Positions 24,574 through 37,900 of a DNA stretch of 64,000 nt are shown here, piece after piece. Origin of the DNA: Leptasterias polaris. Taxonomy: Eukaryota; Echinodermata; Asteroidea; Forcipulatida; Asteriidae. The stretch lies in assembly GCA_037783415.1 (NCBI GenBank), contig JAZGTN010000006.1:62001-126000 (forward strand), written 5' to 3'. A program made the translations under genes and the position numbers. The notes beneath the pieces were generated by a model. The model worked only from the letters and a program-made list of their open reading frames with translations, had not been told where the DNA came from and did not search any database. How positions within the stretch are numbered: position 1 is the first letter of the stretch; every line of letters begins with the position of its first letter.

Positions 24574-25926
24574 TGACCTGACTATTTGTAGGATACCAAA
24601 GTGTATAGCCATAAAGTGTTGCAATTCGTAGCACATGTTCTTGCAATTCTAGTAACATGTGGGCTTATGCACAGGCCCTTGTTGGGTCTTTTTACACAAA
24701 GGAATAATAGACCCCACAAAGTTTTCCTTAGTTCAACTTGACCCCACAAAGGAATTCTCCAGAAATGGGAATAAGTGAACACCAATGGCAGGACCCCCAA
24801 ACCCGATCTGTAGGGTTGGGTGTGTGAGGTGCAAGTGTTAGTACTCCAGTATGGCCAGGGATAAAATAGTGACGTCACCCGAGAAGGATCTATATGAAAC
24901 TAATGTTAAATTTACATTATTTTTAGTAGTATTTGGGACACTCTAACATTTTTACTTTACAGGGATAAAACAGCTTTCACACTTAGTTTTAATTAATAAA
25001 ATATCTTTTATACAATTATGACGTTGGAGAACTTTTGATAACAATCTAAAAACATTATTTCAACAGATTGGCAAATTATCAGCAAAACATACTGGGCTCA
25101 ATCTATAAAAAAAAACGCAACAAAAACCAAACAAACTATTTAATTAAAAAAACCTCAAACAACCTTTAGACCCCCTGTACTGGTGTCACATACTGCTACA
25201 GTGTGTACATGGTCTGCCATTTTGAAAGTCAAATAACTTGTAAATATATGATGTGTGCGTCCCACTCTGCACACGTTGCCTAAAATCCACCCAGCACAGA
25301 AACACGCAGGAAAACCGACTGCCACTCAAAATGGCGCCACTTATATTTACTGTGGCTGACGACGTTTGGTAAAATTGAGTCAATATGTACTTGATTCAAA
25401 TCTCTTTTGGACTGATTTTAAAAACAGAGTAAAAAATAAAAAATTGAACTTAAAATAAACTTGAAAAAGTCTATCATTTCAGAAACAAATACTGTAAATG
25501 GTTTTGTATAAATGTGTTAGATGAAATTCAGGTTGCAAAACCTCAGACAAACAAATAACACTACATTGAAGCATTTAACATGTAGATCAAGTCGGTAATC
25601 ACTCTCAGCCCAATTTCATATCACTGTTACGATGAGCAAAAGATATTGCACCCGCTAAGGAAAATTTAGCAGGAGACCAGTCACAATTAATGTAGATCAA
25701 ACAGTAATCTGGTTGGTAACCCATTTCTGCTACGCAAAGGACTGCTTATTTTTGTGTGGTATAATTGCTTTAGCAGAAAATATTGCAGAATTTGGAAACA
25801 AATAAGCAGGAATAGGCAAAGATACATGGTACTTTGGCTTATTTTTCCGAAAAGCAAAATTGTTTTGAGCTGAGCTCAATTAATTTTTCTATCCTTCATG
25901 AAATGTGAGCTTTTCCAAAAAACCTC
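24574..25926. other. Intergenic; remnant of a dispersed MITE
   Basis: No gene was found. The segment from about 25615 to 25860, with AAAATTTAGCAGGAGACCAGTC and GGTTGGTAACCCATTTCTGC, resembles 39236-39400 in a TRAK intron. The two are probably copies of one 'aatttcatgaagctg' type MITE. Confidence 0.4.
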
Positions 25927-26499
25927 AGATCCAGCTTCAGGCTCTGTCTGATGATGAAGATGGCTCCAAAATTAATAACGGATCCGGAACCAAAGCCCAA
26001 TCTAAAGCCCAAGCCAGAGCCCAAACCAGAGCTAAAGCCCAATCCAGAGCCCAATCCAGAGCCCAAACCAGAGCCCAAACCAGAGCCCAATCCAAAGCCC
26101 AAACCAGAGCCAGAGCCCAAACCAGAGCCCAATCCAAAGCCCAAACCAGAGCCAAAGCCCAAGCCAGAGCCCAATCCAAAGCCCAAACCAGAGCCAAAGC
26201 CCAAACCAGAGCCAAAGCCCAAGCCAGAGCCCAAGCCAGAGCCCAAGCCAGAGCCCAAGCCAGAGCCCAATCCAGAGCCCAAACCAGAGCCAAAGCCCAA
26301 TCCAGAGCCCAAACCAGAGCCCAAACCAGAGCCAAAGCCCAATCCAGAGCCCAAACCAGAGCTAAAGCCCAATCCAGAGCCCAAACCAGAGCCAAAGCCA
26401 GAGCCCAAGCCAGATCCCAAGCCAGAGCCAAAGCCCAAGCCAATGGACCTAATTTCAATCAACTGATCCAAGAAGGAAAAATTGAGGACCTTAGAAAGT
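25927..26499 (+). repeat. Hexamer/dodecamer minisatellite with long open frames on both strands
   Basis: From about 25990 to 26440 the sequence is a degenerate array of the 6-mers AAACCA, GAGCCC, AAGCCC, GAGCCA and AATCCA. The period is a multiple of three and most units contain no stop in any frame. At least four frames therefore stay open for 170-200 codons, encoding (PEPK)n, (TRAQ)n, (GSGL)n or (ALVW)n-like peptides. The frame with the most ordinary flanks reads [20 protein letters not shown] before and [15 protein letters not shown] after the array. It is preceded by a possible acceptor (CCTCAG, ending near 25926) and followed by a possible donor (GTGTAA, near 26500). It could be an isolated exon, an exon remnant or purely non-coding; no family is recognised. 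Confidence 0.8.
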
Positions 26500-26507
26500 G
26501 TAATTGA

Positions 26508-28012
26508 GCTGCCAAGCAGAAAAACTGGTTACCGGTCCGACTACCATGGGATATTTGCGTCCTGAATCCCTGCTAATTTGAGTAAACAAATCAATTTGCA
26601 AACCACTGTTTCTCATATGACGCTCAATGATTTTGGGCTTGAATATTTCAACATTGCTGTTAAAAAATAATAATATAATTGTTGTACCTGAATTTTTAGT
26701 AAAGTTGACAACCTGATATTCGTCATGAAAGCTCAGGAGTTCAGTTCTGGCAAAACACGCTGATTACAAAGAAATCATCAAATTATTCGCGAACTTATCA
26801 CAAATAAATCATCATACGCAAATGAACACTCACTCAAAACAATTTTCACAACTGAAAATAAACCGAAAAACCAAAACACAATGCAAACAAAAAGAGGTAA
26901 AACAAAAAGAAAAACTTATATTGCACTTAAAGTAATGTTAAATTCAGGCAGCGTGAGGTATCAAAATTTGAACAAAAATTATAAAAATTACTTTCTATAT
27001 TCATCTATAGTATAATTGAGTCCATCATACTCATACTGCAGTACCTGCCAGGCGAAATATTTTTACTCTTTCCATAATTTGTTTAAAAAGAGTATTTTCC
27101 TCTGTTAAAAATAAATAAATAAATAAACTTGGTATTAAATAATACCAGCTTTGAATGATTCATCTTTATATGCCATCACATTTTGATATACTTTGTTTAA
27201 AGTCAGTGTAGTTTAGGTTTGAACTTAACAGAAGTGCGCCAAATTTCATGACACTGATTATCTAAGAGAGAAATCGGAATTTACAATTACATTCGTTTTT
27301 TCTTTCATCATGTTTGTGCAAAAACGTTGTATGACCAAGAATAGCCTTTTGGTCTGCAGATGCATCTATCAAGAATGAGATTTGATGATTGTGAACATTC
27401 CTGAAAATGGCTTCCGGACCTGGGTCCTCCCTTATTCTAGACTCAGAACCTCCCAGATGTTACAACTCAGGAGGTTTACAGACTCTGTGCATCACCAGAA
27501 ATACAAAACTAGTTTGTTGACACAATGTGGACTATTTCTTTCTCCCTTTGGTGACTGCTTTACTTCGTTCAAGTAAATTTGAAGGCTAAAAGAGTTTTTG
27601 AGAAAATCTTGCAATCAAAACAAAAATCTTGAATTATTCCCCAAATGTTGCCCTTGTCTGTTTGAGAATCATTCCAAGACCTGTACTAGGATACCTTGTA
27701 TGTCTATTATTTACATTTAAAATCAAAAGGAAATGTTAAAACCAGTAGTACTTACTGATAAGTCAGTTATAAATACTTTAATGCAACCTGTCTCTAGGGC
27801 AGCTTTGTACCTTCCTGGGTAAACTAGTTAATCCTTTTTTTCAGTTTGACTGAACACTGCACGATATCAACAATTATTACCAGATATTAAATTATACATT
27901 CAGCATTATAAAGCATTCAACTGTTGTTATTTTTTTTTCAACAATAAGTTATTCCAATCGACTGGTGCATAGCTTTTAAAGACTAAATCTACTTTACGCA
28001 TTACACTCTTTG
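26508..28012. other. TRAK 3' flank / probable 3' UTR, plus one repeat copy
   Basis: An (AAAT)n tract lies at 27107-27127. The segment 27382-27600 matches 45480-45680 and appears to be a dispersed repeat. The part next to 28013 is presumably TRAK 3' untranslated sequence; no clear polyadenylation signal on the minus strand was found. Confidence 0.45.
27382..27600 (+). repeat. Dispersed repeat, copy 1
   Basis: It shares GATGTTACAA.TCAGGAGGTT, GCATCACCAGAAATACAA, TTTCTCCCTTTGG and GAGAAAATC, in order and at the same spacing, with copy 2 at 45480-45680. The family is not recognised. Confidence 0.65.
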
Positions 28013-31000
28013 TTATAGCATTGGGCCGGGTTTACGGAAACCTTTTAATGATGAGAGATTCCCAACAAACACCGACATGGGGCTAGTAGGTCCCAAAGTA
28101 GAACCCTGAGGCACCCCGGATCCCTCTTTGGGAGTTTCCTCTCCCCTCTTAGTATCTCCAAGGGGTAGCGCGGTGGGTCGAGACGTACCTAAAATAGACC
28201 CAAGCCCAACATCTGGAACATGCTGCTTAGGTGTTGCAGAGGATTTCAAACTCGTGATGGGCATGACGGAGCTGCGAGGTCTTAAACTAGATGTTTGTGA
28301 TGAGGAGGATAGCGAAGCTAGACCCTGTTGACCAGACGACATTGAAGAGGATGACATTGTGCCTTGACCTGACCTATAACTTCCTGAAGGGAGCTCGGGG
28401 TGACTAGAAACTGTCTCTGAGGTGGTTAGTGCACCCAAAATCCCATGGGAACCTGGTTGAGCATAATACGAAGTGCCGCCAGTCCCACTACCGTGGGAAC
28501 CGTACAGTTTGGCAGAGCTGTAGACATTTGTTGTGGAACTGAAGGAGCTCAAGCCAGGGTTGTAGCTTGGTATGCTGTGGTTACCAGAAACAGAGAATGG
28601 AGATTGTTTTGGGGAACTAGAAACAGTCTCTGTGGAAATGAGGGCACCTAAACCAACTCCAGTTGAACCATGTGAGTTTTCATATTTTGAAGGGTATTGT
28701 GGTTTGAATGAACTAACACCGGAAGTGGAGCTGGAAGACCTTAAGCCTAAGCCAAGAACATCAGAGCATGGTATGTTGCGGTTACTGGATACAGTCCCAC
28801 TGAAAGTAAAGAATGGAGTATTTGAAACAGTTGAAGGTGGGCCTGGTGTCACCCCGCCGAATCCAAGTTCAACTCCGGAATCATCAGAAACAAAAAGCTT
28901 CTTGTGGGTCTTTGGTTCAGGATCGGTGGTGGCATTCGTTTTATGGATTGTTCCTCCTTGCGAACCATACGCACCAGGTGGGCTGTACCCACCAACTGCA
29001 CCCTCTAAGCCCATGCAGGACGCCCCTGATTTGGGTGCCAGCCCAATGGGTGCTGAAGCAGACGCAGGGATCTTGGGTGTTCTAACAGGGCTCATGACAA
29101 TATCTCTTGTGCGTACACTGGGTATACTAGGTTGTCTCTGGAGAGTCCGTGCCCTTCGTTCCGATGTCTCTTTCTCGGCACGGATCTTCTTTACCTTCTC
29201 CATGAGGCGGGTTTTAGTCTCGGGATCCAAGGCATCCGTGATGTTCTTGGAGCGTACTGGCACAGCAAAACGAGAGAAGATGCGACTGGAGATTCGATGC
29301 ATCCCTTTGGGTTCTACCTCCTTTGTCTTGACTTGTGTCTCCCGCTTTGCTTCTGATGCACTCTTCAGCGGTACATTTGACGTTGCCCCAAACATGTTCA
29401 AGCCAGCGTTGACCCCGGCTGGATTGATGGCAGCTGCTTCTATATTGGTCAGCACTTTGGGTTCTGTCTCGTCATCTACATCTCGTTCTTTCAGCACTTG
29501 GGCCAGTCCAAGGCTGGTACTGAAGGTTTTAGCAGCAATGGGTTTGCTGCTGATGTGGTAGGTGTCCGACATCTTGGGGCCTCTATTGCTGTATATTCAA
29601 GTGTGGAGATTGCAAGAAAAGAGGGAAAAAAGATTTAAGGTCAGAGTGCACTCGAGTGGTAAACAAGAATAATCCTTTAAATCCTAACTATCTCAACTCA
29701 AACAAACTACATTATATTAGTTTTTCATGTGGAAGTTATAAGTACAAACTACTTTATCAAGAAATAAACCAAAAGGGATACTACATACATTACTGATGAA
29801 TGATTTTGTACAACTATGTCAACTTTGTTCTCATTAAGGACTGGGTGTCAAAAACATGTTTCGGGTCAGTGCCACAAAACCATGCTGTAACATGTATGTG
29901 TCTGTTAGGGCAATTAATAAATCCTGATATAAGCCATCTATACGGGCAAATTGGGTTTTGGCTTTGCGTTCTTTTTTTTCCTCTGCAGCTGAGTGGTTTA
30001 TCAACCAACCACACAAGGAATTCTATCCAACTCCAGCGTGCATAATGCCGGTTACGATGGCTGACTTTATACTGACTGGCGTCAAATGGGAACTACCTAC
30101 AGCAGAGCAAGGTAACTACAGGGGTTTCAGTTAAAGATATTATATAGGATTAGTAAGTATGCAAAACATCATTGTTTTTAGTCTTAAAGCTTACTGATTA
30201 TGAAGTTCATAACATTTTTTTCTGTGAAATATTTCCTTTTGAAATGAAGTCATATTCGAGGAAAATTAATCTCAAAACCTTAAAAAATGCAACGGCTGAT
30301 TTATGTTGTTACAATCAAAATTAAGGAAGTGTGTTTATATGCTGAAAATTGTGCCTGGTTTTTCACTATTTTCTCCTGACTTACACAACGGACTAAGCCC
30401 AATGTTCACAGGTTTGTTATTTCATGTAATGGTTGATCAAACAAAACATGAACACTGTCTGCAACTATTTTGTCAGCTCTACCAATCCTGTATAATACCG
30501 TTAAGATAAAGAAGCAAGTTTGACACAGATTGGATAAATTCTTACCTTGATGTGAGCAGTGTGTTATCCAGTAGGCCGATGGTGCTTGTTGTGTAGGTGT
30601 AAGTGCTGCACGTGTTCACAAAGCATTTGCTTGGGACACACGTACGCTCTGTCAGCAAATCGGACAATTGTAAATGTTAATATCTACTTGTCTTTCATGT
30701 ACAAAACCCAAAGACAAAAGTACTGAACAGCTTAATAAATTGGAAAACAATTGTTTTTTTCTAATTTAAAAGAATCATGCAGCACCGGGAACCAAATGGG
30801 CACACAGGTTGCTAATCACAATACAACTGACTGGAAGTGGTTCAAAAACTAAAATAAAAATTCAAAACAATTAATAACAAATTTTAAAATGTAATAATAA
30901 TAATGCTAATAATACAGTATTTATATAGTGCAAAATTCATAAAAAACATTAAGCTCTAAGGCGCTTTACAAAAAAATATAGGGAAAGATTTACAATATAA

Positions 31001-34000
31001 AGTACCGTACAAAACACCACGACTGTACCCCAAAAAGCTCAGTGAGATTTCTTACCTAAGACTTGTCCGTCGTCTTCCACATCGTCCATGGAATACAGAG
31101 CGGGATCTCTCTCCAGCTCCCGGAACCCTTTGACCATCACCCCTGGCCTGACATCAAGCATGCTTGCCATGTGTGGTGTCGCTAGCCGCTGCCAATGGTA
31201 CAACGTCAAAGAACCTGGCATGATGGAAAATACAGCTTTTAACCTTCTCAACTCGACTTTAAAACCATTGGTGACAGAATTGTTTGACCACTCCAGCATG
31301 AAGCACATTTTCCTACACCACGCATATGTTAGAAGGCCAATGTTACAAACTCTATTATCACATTTAGAGCACACTAAGTAATAAAAACTTTCTTGCTTAT
31401 TAAATTGCCTTTCATATAATGTAGCGAGTAGTGACCGTGCAGTCAAGTGCACTGAACTCAAGCTCTGGTGTTTCTGATCAGCAGAATGTGAGTTTGAGTC
31501 CTGGTCTTGACACTAGTGACTTTAAACAAGACACTTAACTATTATTGTTTTGCCTCATATGGGACGTAAAGCCGCAAGTCCTTTGTGTTTTGTAATACAT
31601 GTAAAAAAACAATGGATATTATGATACAAAAATCAATGAGATCGGTCAATAAACAGCACGGTTCTTAATCTTACTTTCCGTAGTGAACGCACACATGTGC
31701 TGTCCAATTGTCTCAATCGCTTATGAAATACCCTTTTGCTTATATGCACAATTTGCTGCTTTAATAATCACACAATTCTTCTTACTGGGGAACAGCTTTA
31801 TGAATCTGGGGCCCTGGCCTCTTACCTTCCATCGGTTTGACAATCTGTAACTTTTCTGGCATGTAGGATCTGAAGGCATGCCCGCCCATTGTAGGCAGCC
31901 CTGCAAAGCTCTCCGTTGACCAGATACTGCCTGGGGTAGGACAGGTCGGAGTCTGGGAGCCTCCAGTGCCGATGTCCCCATCATGAAGGTGTAGTTTCTC
32001 ATCCTCTGCGTACTTCTCCTCGGCATGTAGGTTCTGGCGGCGGAGATTGAGACGACGGAGGGCAGTCTCAAGATCATTGGATCCAGGGATGCCAGCGCGA
32101 CCCAGCTGATTGGTGGAGCTGTGAACAGTCAAAAACAAAACCAAGCCTCAGTCAAAGGACTTGCATAGACCAGTGGCTGGACAGTCTGAAATTTCTTCTG
32201 GGTTTGTTCCTATTTAGACTGTAGCTTACCATCCCCTTAAATATCCATACTGTATTGTATGTAACACCATTGCAATAAGTTTATAAAACACATTTTTATA
32301 GACAGAATTAATTGGCAAGCTATGAGAAGCATGGAGAACTTCCCTAAATCAGTAGGGATTTCCTATTCTACTAAGATGATACATGCAGTTTCTCAAGATG
32401 ACACCAATAGAGAACTTCAGATTTGGACACAACGGGCTACATTGTTTTGCCTATTATATCACTCTGTTCAAGAGCCTTCAAGGGAAAGGGAGTTCTATGA
32501 CACCACCCCCCCCCCCCCCACACTGAAATCAGGAAAAAAATTCCTGTGATATGACAGAACTATAAATAAAAAATTTTTGGGGTATTTTTTACCCATGTCT
32601 GGAGAACAGCCCTTGAAATATGAACAAATTAAATAAATGTTGCGTATCCATTGTTAATATACACTACATACTAGCAGCAGATTTCAGAAGGCTTTACACA
32701 ACAGTGAAAGTCCACTTGCGCAAGATTTATTGCGTTAGTGCTGCACAACTTATGCAACAAATGTTGTGCGAGTGGATTTATGCAATTGCCAAAGTTTTGT
32801 GAAATCAGCGGCAGAGGCCCCAAGGTAGACCCCCTTTCCTTCCACTCACCCAGAAGGGCTGGTGTTGGACTCATTGTCACCCTCATACTGCTCACTCATT
32901 GGTGTCCCGCTGCGATTGGAACCAGCCATGGACATGGTTGAGCTACCCGGAGAGGTTCGACGGCTGGTATCATACATGTCGATACTGTACTCCGATGGGG
33001 CTTGGCTGATAGCAGCTCGATTAACATTCTTGACTGTCTTCATGATGTTCTTATTGTGTTCCCTGGTAGTGTCAGTACAGACAATTTGGTCAGAGTGGAT
33101 CCACCTTTGAAATAGGCTTTTAATATGATCAGTTACTAAGGTTGCTTGTTGAATTTGTTAAATTAGTAGTAATAACTGAGTCTTACAGACCTTTAACCGT
33201 TTGCTTCAGGATTAAAAATCCTTTTCCTTTTACCCGAGCAGTATAATTCTCAGAATTTTTTTTACCCCCAGCCATTAGTAATGTTTGTTTAATGAAACTC
33301 TGTTGGACACCCAGGTACAGACATTTTCTCATTGACATTTACAGATTTTAATGGCTTTCCTTTATTAACTGTTGTGTTTCTGAAGCACAATCAGATCGTT
33401 TGAAAGCCTTTATGTAACAGCCAATCATCGACCAATGCCTAGTTGAATAGACAGCATCCCAAAGAGAGATAAAAGGCCTCATGACAAAGCATTATAAGCC
33501 ATTTTTTCAAAATCTTGGCTGGTATGAAAAAGGAAAAGGTCTTGGACAAAGGTATTAGCTACAAATCCACTCAAGGGGTTAATCCATTCATTGTTTGCAG
33601 TGTCTTTTCGCAGGAGCCCATAGAACCATAGCCTTTTGTCAAGGCCATCGTGGCTTGGACAGCTTTGTAAACAGTGGAGCGACTGGAACGAGAGACCACG
33701 CCCGCGAGCCGAGTGGCGAAGCCACGAGGGCCTTTTTCAACTTGTTTGCGTTTTTTTTAATGAATTATTCATGAAGTATGAAACGTGCGTTATGCGCTTC
33801 TGATTGGTTTGGACTTTTGCTACCGTTTCGGGTAGCAAAAGTCGAGATTATAAAGAAACACATTAGAAACCGCAAACAAGTTGGAAAAGGCCCTCATGGC
33901 TTCGCCACTCGTGTGCGTGGTCTCCCATTTCAGTCGCTTGGGATCGCGGCTCTGTTCATGCCACGAAGGCCTTGACAAAAGGCTAATTGAACCATGGTGA

Positions 34001-34920
34001 CAGGGACTCTGTGAAACAGTTGCCTGAGTATGCGAAACCACCACAGTGCCTCAGTCATCCCATGTGGCATGTTGACAAGACTACAGCCAAACACACATAG
34101 AAACTCAAATGCCAGTTAATAAGACCTCTGCTGTGTTTTTAGACAGAGCTTTCCGAGTTAATATGTCCTCTAAAGTTCAATTAAATTGCAAATAAACACT
34201 CAAAAGCAATGTTTAAGTGCCTAAAAAGACCAATCTTCCAACACAAAAAAGTTGAAAATGTCTTAATTTTTTTGAAAAAAATGACATACCTCTTATTTCC
34301 TCTTCTGTTTATGGTGGGGTCCCCTCCGGTAAGTTCCTGTTCCACTGAGTTTACAAGTTCAGCTGCCAAGGAATCCTAGAAGTATGCCAAAACGTTTAAC
34401 AAGTTATTTGAGAGTTTAAGTTACTCATTTTCTCTTAATTTATAATATGTGTTATGCCTATGCTATAATAATAATAATTAATTCATTTATATTGCTGAAG
34501 TTATACGGTAAAAATATGTTCAGATGCGCATTACCATTTTAAAAACGGACATTGAACAATAATTTCTAACAATTATTAAAATCAATTATCTCAAAAATTA
34601 TATCAAAAATCAATCAGTACTCAATAAACACTCAAAAAGAGAAAAATGAAATACTTTAAAAAGTTTCACAAAAATTACACCAGCCAAAGGCTAAAAAAAA
34701 CTAAGAAAAAAAACCCTGTTGAAATAAATGAGTTTTAGGCAATTGTTTTGAATCTATAAGTATTGTCAAGTCATAAAAGTGTCTTGCCATAAAAGTCACA
34801 ACATCAGAGCAACACTCTAAACAAAACACTCTAAACAATCTGCATTATAAAAGTATTTTTGAGCAAATGTTTTTACAGACTGTATCTCCTACACCTGACC
34901 CGTCCTGACAAAAGGCATGT

Positions 34921-34952
<32 letters not shown>

Positions 34953-37900
34953 TATACTTAAACTTGTTCATGCACTGTTCATTCAACCAACAGTGTTTTT
35001 CGAGGGGCTTAGTAAAATAACTCAAGTAGTCAAAAAGAAAAATTTGACAACAAACACAATCACTGACAAACTGGAAAGGGAAATCAAACATCAATCAATC
35101 AAATAGAAACGCTATATTTATTAGTAGTTACAGTGAAATGGAAAGATTTACTGAAACAAAGAGAACAAGAAATACAAATTAAAATAAAATAGAGCAGTGA
35201 GAAATAAATATATATAAATTAATAACTTAAAATATGAAGAAAAAAATACTGTAATTGGTCAAATGAGATCAGATTGAACATCTGAAGCAGAGTAAGTGCA
35301 CAGATGAAAATTACATGAAAACAATATTAGATGCACACACATATTTAGGTGTTCATACAATATGTGCACAAGCTTCTGTTGTTTCCTTTCAAAATTTTCC
35401 ACACTGTGATCATTTTTTATAATTGGCGACTATGGGAGTTCCAAGTGGTTGTGCCTCGGTACCTAGTAGTATCTTGCCTGTCAGAAAGACCTGGGAATGT
35501 ACAATGTCACCCTTATTGTAAACAAAGATTACAAGGTCTATTGACATTGATTGTTGACATTCATGTTCAAATATCTGGGAGAGGTGGATGAGCATTTCAC
35601 TATTCCCTAGTTACATTCAAGTTGTTGTCGTTGATAATTAACTGAATGAGTACAATGTTCATGAGCAGTGCCTAGTTCATTATTTCGTATGTTGGTGTAA
35701 AAAGCAGAGAGTGATGTATATTGATGACTGTAGATAAAATGTCTGTGTCCGAAGTCAAAGTCTAAATTTTAAGTTGAAATAAATGTTTGGCAAATCCATT
35801 TATCACTGATTGATAAACTTGGTTTTGAAGTATGTTTCATAGATTGTAGTTCTACATCATAATAAATGAATAACAGTGGCATAACATGAAATTTTAATTA
35901 GGGGAATGTGGGGGGGGGGGCAAGCTTAGGCATATATGTGCATTTGTTTGACCTTATTTGAGGGGGTAGGAGGGGGGATAGGAAGGTTGGCTCTAGGCAT
36001 TCTTTTCACAGGCATCCTACTTGGCTGGGATTCGAACCCACAACCCAACTGCAATTCTGGAGCAGATGTCCCACCACTAGACCACTGATAAAGTGACAAG
36101 AGGCCAGAATCCTGTACATAATTGGCAGCGGGTACCGCAGCAATTTAATAGATCCATGTAATAACTGCATCGAGGATAAAGAAAATTAAGAGTAGTATGC
36201 ATGAGGGGAAAAAAATCTCAGGTGTAATACTCGAGTGGGATTCAAACCCAGGCCCCGAATAGTTTAAGAATGTTTGTAGGCAAGGGGTTGTCTTTTAAAC
36301 AGTCTTGAAATGGGGAAACATACTCTTAAGACAAAGGCCTTATTTAAGTTCAACTTACTGCAGGGAATACAGGCAGTGGATTAAGGATATTATAACCAGG
36401 TAGGTGGACGTTCCCTTGAGGCAAAGAACGGCGATGGATTTCCTTCGCTTCACCCCTAGCCTCGGCTAGCATGCTGAAGTATTCATCTGACTTATCTTTG
36501 GACTCTTGTAACTGTTAAAAGAGGGGATTAGAAGATTATCACTTAATCTCGTATTTATCCATTCAAGATTCCTCATCTAAATTCTGAGCATTTTAGGGTC
36601 GGCATATTAGAAACTTGAGATTTTATAACTTCATCCCAGATACAAAGGTTTGAAGCTCACAAAGAATCGAAGCTTAGATTGAGGATTGTCTCTCTGAGAT
36701 TATCATAAACATCAGCTTGTATGGGGTTTACCTTTAGCTTAATTACAGAGTTTAATCCAGAGATTTTATAAATTTGATAACAAGTGGAGGATAAGAACAT
36801 CATCTTAAGGCAATCTGAAATAAGGGTCTTATTAGACCGTGACAATCCAAGTTTATTGGGTCCACTGGTGTGTGCATGCCTCATGCTTTGAGAAAAATAA
36901 CCCTTCCAGCTTGTGCTGTTTCCCTGTTTCTTTTGTGGTGCTTGCTATCTGATCATTTTGAATCTCTATGTGAATCTGGTTTTATCTGAAGAATTTACGG
37001 CTGACAGAACCTCTCCAAAATTCATCTGTCATGTCAGCCCTGTAGTCTGCACACTTTAAGTACCTCACAGCTCAGTAGATAAGAGGAAGAAACTGACCTC
37101 TTTAGTGAGAGAGAGTTGAGCGTCTCTAGCTGCCCGATGTTGATGCTGGAGTTCTCGATTCTCAATAGATAGCTGTCAACAGAAAAAGAAAAAAAAAGTT
37201 TATAAACAAATAAAAAGTTTAAATTACTGTTTTGTAGCCCCATTACATGGTGGTGCTTACAACAGAATTATGCTAACAGCTCTCAGTAGAGCGTGTGATT
37301 CTATGTAGGCGCAGAATTCTACGGTAAGATTCGCCATGAAATAGGGCCAAGTAATCACTAAGACCATCTCTCCCTAAAAGCTCAATATAATAATAATAAT
37401 TTGGGAGGCTAATCATCCTTACTTGCAGCTGAGAAGCTGAATTGCGAAGGACGTTGCTACAACGTGTTCGAGCTGCTGGCATGCGAGGGCGCCTACGGCA
37501 GCCGGCCACATCAATCCAGATATTATTAATATTATTATTTATTCGACCTCAACAATACAAGAACAAAAAATACAATACAAGGCAATAAAAGGAACAATAT
37601 ATGACCACGGGGCACAGCCTGAGATTGAAAGTGTCTGATTTTACCGGATGGAGGAAAACCAGAGACCCTACAGAAAAACCCATCATGGCATAGGAGAGAA
37701 CCAACGCACAACTCCACTCACAAATGGCCTTAGCCGGGTATTAAACCAGGGCCACAGTGGTGAGAAGCGAGCACTTTACGCACTACACCTTGCGTGGCAC
37801 CATTCAAGCTGGTTAATGCGTTGTACGTATATCAGAATATTTTGAGAATCTTTTGTTTTCCTGTTGGTTCCATAACTCAAATTGATGGAGTGACATACAG

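Noticed and set aside
25905..26507. Long ORFs encoding PEPK, TRAQ, GSGL or ALVW repeats as genuine genes
   Set aside because: They arise from one hexamer array with few stops in any frame; kept only as a repeat with a flagged exon possibility.
28572..29561. 329-codon open frame on the plus strand
   Set aside because: It is antisense to the TRAK last exon, whose composition keeps the opposite strand open; the minus frame has the family motifs and correct splice phase.
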